64,000 bases of DNA. Origin: Bacteroides faecalis (GTDB lineage: Bacteria; Bacteroidota; Bacteroidia; Bacteroidales; Bacteroidaceae). Each line of letters starts with the position of its first letter. Position 1 is the stretch's first letter. The translations under genes and the position numbers were made by a program. Location: positions 372,001-436,000 of the forward strand of contig NZ_BHWB01000001.1 in assembly GCF_003865075.1 (NCBI RefSeq), in the 5' to 3' direction. Under the pieces are notes generated by a model. The model ran no database searches and had not been told where the DNA came from. It saw only the letters and a list, made by a program, of their open reading frames with translations. Below, in pieces: positions 17,394-25,758 of the stretch.

Positions 17394-18245
17394 ATGAAGA
17401 AAATTACATTATTTACTTTTATTACATTGCTTGTGTGTACTTCATGTGTGACTAAAAAGAAATACATGATTGCAGAGACCGGACGTATAGCAGCTATTGC
17501 AAGTGGAGATAGCCTGTACGGACTATTATCAGACTGCCGAAATAGGGGAACACAAATGTCGGCACAGATTAAAAATCTTATGCAGGATACCACTCGAATG
17601 GGAAACAGTATCCGTGAATTTCAAAATATGCTGAGCAGTAACATGACCCAGCAGGAGAAACTGAATGCACTATTAAACCAGAAAAAAAATGAGCTCAATG
17701 AAAGAGAACGTACTATCAATGAGTTACAAGCTATGATTAAATCACAAAATGATAAAGTACAACACCTACTGAATAGTGTAAAAGATGCATTGTTGGGATT
17801 TAGCAGCGAAGAACTCACCGTTCGTGAAAAAGACGGAAAGGTATATGTAGCTATGTCCGATAAGCTTTTGTTCCAGTCAGGAAGTGCCACTCTTGACAAA
17901 CGTGGTGAGGAAGCACTTGGCAAACTGGCTCAAGTACTGAACAGACAGACAGATATTGATGTCTTTATCGAGGGACATACTGATAACAAACCTATCAATA
18001 CGGCAATATTCAAGGACAATTGGGATTTAAGTGTACTTCGTGCTACATCTGTTGTACGCATCCTGACCAAGAAATATGATGTTAATCCGTTACAGATTCA
18101 ACCTAGCGGAAGAGGTGAATTTATGCCTGTTGCTGACAATGAAACAGTAGACGGAAGAAGTAGAAATCGCCGTACGGAAATCATCATGGCACCGAAGTTG
18201 GATAAGTTGTTCCAGATGTTACAGAATTCAGAGGAAATTAAATAA
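17394..18245 (+). CDS. OmpA-family lipoprotein with coiled coil
   Basis: The 283-aa protein has a lipoprotein signal peptide (LLVCTSC, Cys at residue 18). A charged heptad-like helical region spans about residues 50-130 (NALLNQKKNELNERERTINE). An OmpA C-terminal peptidoglycan-binding domain follows, with FQSGSATL, DVFIEGHTDNKP and GRSRNRRTEIIM. It should anchor the outer membrane to peptidoglycan. A good promoter ends 22 bp upstream. The gene appears monocistronic and is followed by a large inverted repeat. Confidence 0.93.
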   Translation: MKKITLFTFITLLVCTSCVTKKKYMIAETGRIAAIASGDSLYGLLSDCRNRGTQMSAQIKNLMQDTTRMGNSIREFQNMLSSNMTQQEKLNALLNQKKNELNERERTINELQAMIKSQNDKVQHLLNSVKDALLGFSSEELTVREKDGKVYVAMSDKLLFQSGSATLDKRGEEALGKLAQVLNRQTDIDVFIEGHTDNKPINTAIFKDNWDLSVLRATSVVRILTKKYDVNPLQIQPSGRGEFMPVADNETVDGRSRNRRTEIIMAPKLDKLFQMLQNSEEIK

Positions 18246-18267
18246 ATATTTCATTGAAAATTGAGGG

Positions 18268-18332
18268 CATAGCGATAAAAGCAGTAATTTTATAGTGTTT
18301 AAACATATGATTGCTAATTTTTTATCGCTATG
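18268..18332. repeat. Long inverted repeat downstream of the OmpA-family gene
   Basis: CATAGCGATAAAA (18268-18280) and TTTTATCGCTATG (18320-18332) are perfect reverse complements. An inner GCAGTAAT/ATTGCTA pairing extends the stem. It starts 23 bp past the stop codon and may be the gene's terminator or an RNA structure. The rest of 18333-18580 shows no gene. Confidence 0.65.
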
Positions 18333-18584
18333 TTTACCGACAGCAAAGTAACATCACATCCGGTTCATTAAAGCAGATTGTTTGGATGTGTTGATTTTGC
18401 CAATATAACGCAATCGGCCTATTATAGGCAAATAATGTACCTGTATAAAGAGTTGTGTAGGTAAGAAAATAGATGATGAAACGTAAGGAAAATAATAAGC
18501 TGATGTATAATGATGAGTTGGTAACTCTATTGCTCGTTAAAACATAAAGAATAGGGAATCAATAAGATTTTACTCAGGCAAAAA

Positions 18585-18606
18585 AGCAACCTGTACGCAA
18601 GTTGCT
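18585..18606 (-). terminator. Intrinsic terminator of the deleted hydrolase gene
   Basis: AGCAAC/GTTGCT arms (18585-18590 and 18601-18606) enclose a 10-base loop. On the minus strand the stem is followed by TTTTT (18581-18584 onwards). It lies about 50 bp past the minus-strand stop at 18654. Confidence 0.6.
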
Positions 18607-18653
18607 CCATGCATTTCTCTAATTATTTGGAACGGAGAAGCTATACTTACTTT

Positions 18654-19429
18654 CTATTTCATGGAAGTCTTACATACTGTATTTAATATCCATTCTGTTA
18701 TATCTTTCAGAACTTCCGGACTGATTGTTTCTTCTAAATCTCCGTATTCAAGGTGATTACATGTTCGGCAAGTCTGAAAAAAGTGATTCAATCCCGGATA
18801 GATCTTCACTGTTACATTTTTATTTCCGTTTTTAATGATTCCTTGTTGAATGGCATTTAAGTTCATAACAGCATCTACTTGAACATCTTTATCTCCATTG
18901 AGTGCAAGTACCGGGCATTTTATTTTATTCAGAGCTTCCGTTGGGTCGTATCTCATAAAGTGGAGGTACCATGGACTGGTGGCTGCAGTGAGTTGTGTCG
19001 GTAGTTGGCGCATCACGTTTAAATCCTGAAGTTCCTCAGGTGATAGTAGTTTTATTGCGTCAGCATACAATTCTTTTTGAAGTTCTTCTACTGTTTTATC
19101 TGTTTGTTGCAGTACAGTTGAGTATTGATGGCGATAAATCGGTTTTTTCTTCTGCCAGACAGAATCCGGTTTGCCTGTAGATTGATAAATCAATTCTACT
19201 TGCTTCAATTGCTGTTTTTATGTTCGAAACTCCTTGATCGGGAGAGGGTAGTCACATAGTTTCCATGTTCTGTGTGGTTGATATGGAAAACGATGGTTAA
19301 TGATCCGTTTGGAAGAGTCAATTTGCCATACCAGATACCGGTAATATCTTGTGCACAAAGAAAAGACGGGAATAACAGTCCGAGTAATAATCCGATAATG
19401 GTTATGAAATGGAAATTTGAATATTTCAT
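18654..19429 (-). pseudogene. Alpha/beta hydrolase with lipocalin-like N-terminus, internally deleted
   Basis: The N-terminal part (19205-19429, from ATG 19429) has a signal peptide ending LCAQ and the start of the usual N-terminal domain (DITGIWYGKLTLPNGSLTIVFHI). It then shifts frame and stops. The C-terminal part (18654-19208) is the end of an alpha/beta hydrolase: CPVLALNGDKDVQV with the acid, and GLNHFFQ with the catalytic His. Intact Bacteroides homologues are about 450-480 aa. Roughly 200 residues, including the GxSxG nucleophile elbow, are missing. The gene therefore cannot make the normal enzyme. Confidence 0.78.
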
Positions 19430-19587
19430 AATAAAGAGTTTTTGGTTTGGCGAAGATTCTTTTTTACTTGTAAACATACATAAAAAACTTTTAAATATGG
19501 TGTTAGTGGAATAGAATTCTCACGTTTCCACGTGGAACGGTAGCGGTGTATTGTAAACGAATAAAGGGGTATAATATCCCTTTTCTA

Positions 19588-19697
19588 GGGTATTAGAACC
19601 TGACTTTTGGAGTATTAATGGTTGAGATGTAGGGTATTAATACTTGAAAAGTTGAGTATTAATAGCTGAGAAACGAACTATTAATACTCAACAGGTT
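19588..19697. repeat. Tandem array, five 22-bp units (GTATTAAT core)
   Basis: Five units start at 19588, 19610, 19632, 19654 and 19676. Each is 22 bp and carries [GA]-x-GTATTA-[AG]-x followed by a variable half that often contains GTTGA or CTGA. The last unit has the core as CTATTAAT. The array lies between the GH31 stop (19740, minus) and the start of the deleted hydrolase. Units are too alike and have no spacers, so it is not CRISPR. Confidence 0.8.
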
Positions 19698-19739
19698 GAT
19701 ACATAAATGCCGGATCAGGGTATCTGACGCCTACTTATG

Positions 19740-21884
19740 TTAGTTGATAAATTCATAACCGGAGAGTCGGTATCTTTTCAGATCACCTTCTTTCGCCCTT
19801 TTGAGTTTTACTTCTCCTTTATCTGCTTCCAAAGTGACGATGTTATATTCTCCTTTCTTGAAATTGTAGCTGATACCGTCATCTTCAAGAAGTTGGCAGG
19901 CAGCTGTAGGAGTGCCGTATACTTTGCAGTGCAGATTGAATACAGTTTGCGGATCTACATAAGGAACGGGTTCGGACAGAGGCAATAATGTTCCCTGACG
20001 GACGTAGAGCGGCAATTGATCGAATTCCGTATTGATTTCATATTCTTTATTCCCCTCATATTTCTCGTTCGTATTGAAGTTATACCATGTTCCTTCGGGG
20101 AAGTAAACAGTTCTTGATTTTTTATTCTCATAGAGAGGCGCAGCCATCAGCCCATCTCCGATCATATATTGATTACTGATATCACGCAGGCGTTCATCCC
20201 TAGGATAATCCATCAATAAAGGACGGAAAGGAGGAATTCCTTCTTTATAATAAGTATAAAAAGCATTATAAAGATAAGGTATGAGCTGCATACGTAGATT
20301 AATCAGTGTGCGTGCATAAGCCTCATATTCCTGGGCTTCCGGCAAAAACTCACCCCGCTCATTCTTTCCACGATCGAATTGCAACCATGGTGCGTACTGC
20401 AAATACCAGGCATTTACCATGGCTTGCGGAGAAAGAATCACTGTTTGCAAGCGGTGGAAGAAATCTTCGGCAGAGTGTGCTTCACGTACTTCCGGACACC
20501 ATAACAGACCGCCGAAGGCAGAGTTACAAAGCGCTTGAATATACTCTTTATGATCATACGTATCACTGTAGAGCACCGCATTTCGTGAGGACATGAACAT
20601 CCCCGAAGAACGGTAATCCTGATAAGCGCGGGTATTCATTTCACGATAAATGCTGTCTATCGTATTCACATAAAGCGAGCCGAAGATTTGGTGCATTTGT
20701 TCGCCGTCAATTCCTGAAGGGAATTGTGCTGCGTCGGGGAAACACCAAGTGGCTGAAGCGTAAGATATGTTCGAATTATCACATTCGTCAAGTTTAAAGC
20801 CGGAGATTCCTTCTTCTACCAGTGTACGGTGATAATCACTGAATATCTTACGTGCTTCCGGTGTCAGAAAGTCCGGCACAAGTCCGTTCCAAACGAGGAA
20901 GTCACCCGAATAAGGTTCCATCTCTTTCCGGATTGGAGAAGAAGGATGAACGTATGCATGTTCCCACAGATTGACTTTATAGCCTTTCTGTTTTAACTGA
21001 TCCAGCATTTCCTTGTGTTTAGGAAAACGTTCCTCACTCCAGATGTATGAGCAGGAGTAGGCTGCCGTTTGCCATCCCGGTTCCAGTCCCAACACATCAC
21101 ATGGAATCTGTTTTTCCCGGAAATAATCCGCGAAGCGGATGACCGAATCTTGTACGGCGTCTCCTTTCACCCGGTACTTAAATCCGAGTCCCCACATCGG
21201 AGGAAGGCATCCGCCACCGGAAAGGAGGTTGTATCGTTTCACCACATCCAGTATCTCCGGCCCAGTAATGACAAACACTTCGATGCCTTTTGCACCGGGG
21301 ATGTCGATATATACTTTATTTCCGTTACTTCGGTTCTTATATAAATCTTCTGTAGTGGTGGCAATCTTTTTCCTTCCTTCTGCGTCCTGCAGATTTTGCT
21401 GGTTTTTCTGGTTGGAACCGCATAAGAAAGTGGTATACCGGGCGGTATTAACCAGGATTCCGTATCCTTTGGTAGAGACGTAGAACGTTTGTGGAGCGTG
21501 TGTATATCCGAGTCCGTTCAGTGGATTGTCGTTTACTATCGGGCGTTTACGCATTCCACGTTGTCCGAAAGTCTCTATCTGAAGTCCGAAGCCGTAGAGC
21601 TGCTCGTCATCCGCCAAAGGTACTTCGACCATACATCCTCGGTCTTTAACTTGTATGCGGACTTCATCCGGACTGAAAGGAAGTTCAGCTGTGGGCAGCT
21701 GTTTCATAGCCTCTAATGCAGGCTTTCCACCGAACAGTGCGTAAGGAGTATAAGTGTCAATTTCTCCTGCTTGCAGTTTGATCACTCCCGGAGCAATCTC
21801 TTGCTGAGTTGGTAATTGTTCTGTGTGACAGGCAGCGAGGAGCCCTCCTGTAAATAGAAGAAGATAAAATCGTAATTTTCTCAT
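19740..21884 (-). CDS. GH31 family glycosidase, lipoprotein
   Basis: The 714-aa protein has a lipoprotein signal (GGLLAAC, Cys19). A GH31 N-terminal beta domain (LYGFGLQIETFGQRG) precedes a TIM barrel with VLGLEPGWQTAAYSC and the nucleophile Asp366 in GFKLDECDNSN. The C-terminal beta domains are present (FDQLPLYVRQGTLLPL). GH31 enzymes act on alpha-glucosides, alpha-xylosides or alpha-galactosides, and the exact substrate cannot be told here. The membrane anchor suggests a periplasmic or surface location. It has no PUL partner nearby. Confidence 0.93.
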   Translation of the reverse strand: MRKLRFYLLLFTGGLLAACHTEQLPTQQEIAPGVIKLQAGEIDTYTPYALFGGKPALEAMKQLPTAELPFSPDEVRIQVKDRGCMVEVPLADDEQLYGFGLQIETFGQRGMRKRPIVNDNPLNGLGYTHAPQTFYVSTKGYGILVNTARYTTFLCGSNQKNQQNLQDAEGRKKIATTTEDLYKNRSNGNKVYIDIPGAKGIEVFVITGPEILDVVKRYNLLSGGGCLPPMWGLGFKYRVKGDAVQDSVIRFADYFREKQIPCDVLGLEPGWQTAAYSCSYIWSEERFPKHKEMLDQLKQKGYKVNLWEHAYVHPSSPIRKEMEPYSGDFLVWNGLVPDFLTPEARKIFSDYHRTLVEEGISGFKLDECDNSNISYASATWCFPDAAQFPSGIDGEQMHQIFGSLYVNTIDSIYREMNTRAYQDYRSSGMFMSSRNAVLYSDTYDHKEYIQALCNSAFGGLLWCPEVREAHSAEDFFHRLQTVILSPQAMVNAWYLQYAPWLQFDRGKNERGEFLPEAQEYEAYARTLINLRMQLIPYLYNAFYTYYKEGIPPFRPLLMDYPRDERLRDISNQYMIGDGLMAAPLYENKKSRTVYFPEGTWYNFNTNEKYEGNKEYEINTEFDQLPLYVRQGTLLPLSEPVPYVDPQTVFNLHCKVYGTPTAACQLLEDDGISYNFKKGEYNIVTLEADKGEVKLKRAKEGDLKRYRLSGYEFIN

Positions 21885-22222
21885 TGCAATTTGTTTATGA
21901 TGTTATACTTATATAAGACTTTCGGGTTTTAATTTTCCACTAAAAGTAATACAATTATTTTCAGGAAGAATCATATTGCTTCTTTTTATTTCTTTGAAGA
22001 AGTTCTTTTTTTATATGGTTGCTTTAAGTAACTGTTTGGGTATGAATCTTTTGGTTATCACTACAATTTGTTTTTCGGAGGAATTTAACGATGAAGAATG
22101 ATTGTAGTAGTGATAATCGAGTTGTGACTGCTTTACAAGCAATTACTAAAAAAGTGTATAAAATGAAGTGTTCTTGCTCCAATAAAGAGAAACTTTTAAT
22201 AATTTTGTCGGAACTAATAACA
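21885..22222. other. Intergenic region between divergent GH31 and ABM-domain genes
   Basis: No gene is supported. The ATG-starting frame from 22091 merely extends the ABM-domain gene upstream and lacks coding character. A bulged inverted repeat pairs TATCACTACAAT (22056-22067) with ATTGTAGTAGTGATA (22101-22115). TAATTTTG (22200-22207) is a good -7 box for the ABM-domain gene and supports a start after it. Confidence 0.5.
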
Positions 22223-22630
22223 ATGGATATGAAAAACTTATTTCTGGGTATGGCCTGTGTCCTGCTGACAGGTTGTGCAAACTCCCCTAAGCAGGAAACT
22301 GTTACCTCTTGTTGTAATGATAAAAGTTCGATGGAAGTCATACTGAATTTGCATCGTAAAGTAAAGCCCGAATATGTATCTGCTTATAAGGAGGCCTTTG
22401 CTAAATGCAAAGCCAATACCGTTCAGGAAGTCGGTTGCGTGGATTATGGTGTATACCAATCTCCGGAAGACAGTACCGAATTTCTGATCTGTGAAGTCTG
22501 GGAAAATGAGAACGTACTCGCAAAGCATGGGGAGACTGCCCATTTGAAACAGCTTTTGGAAGAGACTAAAGATATGTTTGACGGTGCATCCGATAAAAAG
22601 ATTTATGTATGTGCTGAGGCACAGAAATAA
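22223..22630 (+). CDS. Lipoprotein with antibiotic-biosynthesis-monooxygenase (ABM) domain
   Basis: I chose ATG 22223 (or 22229) because it gives a proper lipoprotein signal (MKNLFLGMACVLLTGC). It also lies just after a TAATTTTG -7 box, which would be inside the gene if the upstream ATG 22091 were used. The mature part (VILNLHRKVKPEYVSAYKEAF...GCVDYGVYQSPEDSTEFLICEVWEN) is a ferredoxin-like ABM domain of about 95 residues. Such small proteins are monooxygenases, quinone-acting enzymes or dimeric binding proteins. The specific role here is unknown. Confidence 0.85.
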   Translation: MDMKNLFLGMACVLLTGCANSPKQETVTSCCNDKSSMEVILNLHRKVKPEYVSAYKEAFAKCKANTVQEVGCVDYGVYQSPEDSTEFLICEVWENENVLAKHGETAHLKQLLEETKDMFDGASDKKIYVCAEAQK

Positions 22631-22724
22631 ATTTCTGAAAAATAAAGGGAGACGTATTTATAAACTACTTGGACTCAGCCTTGGAATAATTTGTTTAAAG
22701 CGGTCAAAAGGCTTGTTCTATAGG

Positions 22725-22812
22725 GTTGAACACTTTGTTTCGTACGGTTAAACACTTTGTTTTATGTTACTGAACATCTTGTTTCGTGCGGTTGAACACT
22801 TTGTTTCAACCG
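22725..22812. repeat. Tandem array, four 22-bp units (GTTGAACACTTTGTTTC)
   Basis: Units start at 22725, 22747, 22769 and 22791 with consensus GTTGAACACTTTGTTTC plus five variable bases. A weaker partial copy precedes them (about 22701-22724). The array lies in the 3' gap between the ABM-domain gene and the convergent transglutaminase-like gene. Confidence 0.85.
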
Positions 22813-22867
22813 GTTGAAACAAACAGAAACATATAGTGACTGACCATTACATACGGTGATAGGTGAT

Positions 22868-22908
22868 AGAGAAGGTGATAGGTTGAAAATCAACCTATCA
22901 CCTTCTCT
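22868..22908. repeat. Perfect 19-bp inverted repeat
   Basis: AGAGAAGGTGATAGGTTGA (22868-22886) and its exact reverse complement (22890-22908) are separated by AAA. It overlaps the dispersed repeat copy that follows. It could end transcription of the flanking convergent genes, though the T runs are poor. Confidence 0.85.
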
Positions 22909-22953
22909 AATGCCTATGAATAAAGGGATATAGAGCCCTTGGTGATAGGTTGA
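22890..22953 (-). repeat. Dispersed 64-bp repeat with inverted ends, copy 2
   Basis: It starts TCAACCTATCACC and ends GGTGATAGGTTGA. Its reverse complement aligns to 10779-10840, including the central TCCCTTTATTCATAG. It lies between convergent genes, as copy 1 does. Confidence 0.75.
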
Positions 22954-23039
22954 TAGAGAAAAAGCGTTTTTTTGTTATAGAGAGGGATGTATGCTGAATT
23001 CAGTGTTGCTTAACCCCCTCCCTATGATACACTACTTAT

Positions 23040-24257
23040 TTACACTGTTTTGAAATGAACAGTGTAGGTATTCATTTGTGTTTCTATATTCTCCACCTGC
23101 CGTATTGGAATCAGTTGAATCGTATATTCCGTCATTGGTTTCATATTCTTCAGACTTATATGTGTTTTAGTGGCTTTTACGTTCTTCGTCTGCATAAGCG
23201 CTTTGCCATTTTTTTCGTATAACTTGATTCTATAGTTGGTGGCTCCTTTTATTTCCTTCCATTCCAGCGTGGCTTTCGAACTGCCTACATCCGATACGAC
23301 CGGATCTGTGGGCAACTGTATCGGTTTGCCTTCAATGTGGTGGATTGTCATAACTTTTGTCCCGGCACTACACCGATACCAATAAAGGAAGTTTTGTAAA
23401 ATAGCAGTATTGAAGGTCTGTCCCGGTTCCGGTTCTACCGGATGGCAAACATCCTCTGACATGACGATGCCATCACCCCGGCAATATCCGAAGTAATCGC
23501 CTTCCGGATGATCCAGCTTCATGTTTGCATCCACCGGAATCCAACCGTATTTCTCCAGATAGAAGTCGGCCCATACATGAAAAGTACCATTCGGTCTTAC
23601 AGTAACGATGTGGCGGGCAGGGATCTGTTTAGCTCTCAACAAGTTTACAAAGATAGAGGCCAGATTGCCGCAATCTCCTCCTCCTGCCGATAAAATAGCT
23701 GCTATTTCGTGAATACCTGTATTCGGATTTAGATATTTATAGTTAGCCCCCACATGTTCGTAGCACCGTCGGGCATAATCTATTATATTTCCTTTCGACT
23801 CGTTCCATAAGTTATCTGATATTTCTTTGATGCGGGCATTGCCGGTGTCGATATATTCCCCCTTGTTGGCAGTGTATCGTTTATAAATTTCCGATTGTGT
23901 ATTATATGGGTATATTTTTTTGAACTGCTTCATATCAATATGCATGGGATACAAAGTTATGTTGAAGTTCTCAGTGAGAGAATAAATATCCCCTTTGGAA
24001 GGTAGGGCTAATGATTTCAAGTCCCTGAGATATTGATTTTGAGAGTTTTCTATGTCGAGTATTTCACCTGAAGAATATTTAAAGTTGGCAACCTCCTGAT
24101 AGTTGTTGCTCTGTGGAACAGGTAGGATAATAGTCGTTTTTGTAAGTTCACAATCCTGATTCTTTAAAGTCAGCGAATTGGTAATTTCGTAACTTTGTTG
24201 AGCGTTCAAGGTTATGGCGGTGATCATTAATACGTAAACAAATAGAATTTGTCTCAT
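23040..24257 (-). CDS. Secreted transglutaminase-like protein with fibronectin type III domain
   Basis: I chose ATG 24257 (MRQILFVYVLM), which gives a signal peptide ending NAQQ; the longer frame to 24305 buries it. The protein is about 405 aa. The transglutaminase core has the triad Cys196 (AGGGDCGNLAS), His227 (GTFHVWADFYL) and Asp243 (WIPVDANM). The last 90 or so residues form an Fn3-like domain (ATLEWKEIKGATNYRIKLYE). Prokaryotic members act as proteases or peptide-modifying enzymes, and the substrate is unknown. Confidence 0.88.
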   Translation of the reverse strand: MRQILFVYVLMITAITLNAQQSYEITNSLTLKNQDCELTKTTIILPVPQSNNYQEVANFKYSSGEILDIENSQNQYLRDLKSLALPSKGDIYSLTENFNITLYPMHIDMKQFKKIYPYNTQSEIYKRYTANKGEYIDTGNARIKEISDNLWNESKGNIIDYARRCYEHVGANYKYLNPNTGIHEIAAILSAGGGDCGNLASIFVNLLRAKQIPARHIVTVRPNGTFHVWADFYLEKYGWIPVDANMKLDHPEGDYFGYCRGDGIVMSEDVCHPVEPEPGQTFNTAILQNFLYWYRCSAGTKVMTIHHIEGKPIQLPTDPVVSDVGSSKATLEWKEIKGATNYRIKLYEKNGKALMQTKNVKATKTHISLKNMKPMTEYTIQLIPIRQVENIETQMNTYTVHFKTV

Positions 24258-24788
24258 AATAGATAGTATGTATGCTTTAAGTATATTGTTAATATTCTTC
24301 CTCACAAAGGTAATGCATTATATTTTAATCTCAAATTGGTTGTTCCATTTTTTATAATGATTGGGTGACTACTTTTTTATTAGCTTTTATAAGGTCGGCT
24401 TTTATGTATCAAATCAGTATAGAGCAGTCTTGAAGGCTAATTATTGTTTTTTTTCTTGTTCATTAAATCTGATGTCTTTATCTTTGGAAAAATTATAAAG
24501 TTTGCAGTTCCATTAAATCTGATGTCTTTATAAGCTATTCCAGTAAAGATCAGAAAATCGTTGAGGGGCTTTCTGCATATCGTTGGATATGAAAGAGCAG
24601 ACAATTGCACAAAAAGAAGAGGCGATAGCATTGGTACATCTCAAAATTATGAAGAGGCTCTTAATGGTATCGTGCAGTTGCAAAACAAGGAGGTATGAGT
24701 GCACAAACTGCTCAAAAGGGACTCAATGAAAAATGAAAGTTGGTGGTAAACAGAATACTTATTTAAAATAATACACTAAAATATTAAA
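24258..24788. other. Intergenic region with a 21-bp direct repeat and a possible coding relic
   Basis: CATTAAATCTGATGTCTTTAT occurs exactly at 24461-24481 and 24511-24531, a 50-bp period. Between about 24590 and 24740 short stretches look coding-like, for example GDSIGTSQNYEEALNGIVQL in one plus frame, but stops and frame changes break them. I do not recognise the source. No intact gene is supported. Confidence 0.5.
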
Positions 24789-25607
24789 ATGAACAGAATG
24801 ATGAAAAAGAATTACTTCTTACTACTCTTCCTACTTTGTGCTTGTATGATCCAGGCACAAAATACTTATCGGACAGATAAGGATATCTCATATATTCCAA
24901 GCTCCGAGACAGACGCTTATCGCCGTGAACGTTGTAAACTGGATATTTATTATCCGGAGAATAAGAAAGACTTCTCCACCGTTGTATGGTTTCATGGAGG
25001 TGGACTTGAAGGAGGGGGTAAATATATTCCTAAAGAACTGAAAGAACAGGGATTTGCGGTGATAGCCGTTAATTACAGATTGAGTCCGAAAGCTAAGAAT
25101 CCTTCTTATATAGAAGATGCTGCCGCCTCTGTAGCTTGGGCGTTTGATAATATAGAGAAGTATGGCGGACGCAAAGATCGTATTTTTGTTTCCGGTCATT
25201 CGGCGGGAGGTTATCTTTCATTGATATTGGCTATGGATAAAAAGTATATGGCTGCTTATGGAGCAGATGCGGATAGCGTAGCTGCCTATCTTCCGGTGAG
25301 TGGACAAACTGTTACTCATTTTACCATACGTAAAGAACGTGGGCTACCGGAAGGGATTCCAATTATCGACGAATATGCACCGGTGAATAAAGCACGTAAA
25401 AATACAGCCCCGGTTGTTATGATTACTGGTGATAAGAACCTCGAGATGGCAGATAGATATGAAGAAAATGCACTTCTGGCATCTGTATTGAAGAACATTG
25501 GCAATAAGAGAGTGAAGCTATACGAGATGCAGGGATTTGATCACGGACAGGTTGCCGGTCCTGCTTGTTACTTGATTGTCGATTATGTGAAGAAATTTGG
25601 AAAATAG
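24789..25607 (+). CDS. Secreted alpha/beta hydrolase (esterase/lipase family)
   Basis: The 272-aa protein has a signal peptide ending IQAQ (residue 24). The oxyanion motif HGGG (69-72) and the nucleophile elbow GHSAGG with Ser138 are present, as are Asp215 (ITGDKN) and His252 (GFDHGQV). The family includes carbohydrate esterases and peptidase-like hydrolases. The secreted form and GH neighbours suggest removal of acyl groups from glycans, which is inference. It is followed 151 bp later by the GH32 gene. Confidence 0.88.
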   Translation: MNRMMKKNYFLLLFLLCACMIQAQNTYRTDKDISYIPSSETDAYRRERCKLDIYYPENKKDFSTVVWFHGGGLEGGGKYIPKELKEQGFAVIAVNYRLSPKAKNPSYIEDAAASVAWAFDNIEKYGGRKDRIFVSGHSAGGYLSLILAMDKKYMAAYGADADSVAAYLPVSGQTVTHFTIRKERGLPEGIPIIDEYAPVNKARKNTAPVVMITGDKNLEMADRYEENALLASVLKNIGNKRVKLYEMQGFDHGQVAGPACYLIVDYVKKFGK

Positions 25608-25758
25608 GTATGCATGAGGAAAAAAGCTGGTCATACAATGATAATTTCTGCGCAATGTAATTGTTTTTATAGTATTTGAATCATTTATTATAGTGTAAAC
25701 AGGACGTATTTCCTACATTTACCTCCAAATTCATGAACTAATAAATAATTGCATTGCT

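Noticed and set aside
19588..19697. CRISPR-like repetition
   Set aside because: Units are contiguous 22-mers with no unique spacers and no cas genes nearby. The same holds for the arrays at 22725 and 43474.
22091..22222. Long N-terminal extension of the ABM-domain lipoprotein
   Set aside because: It would bury the lipoprotein signal and would contain the TAATTTTG promoter box.
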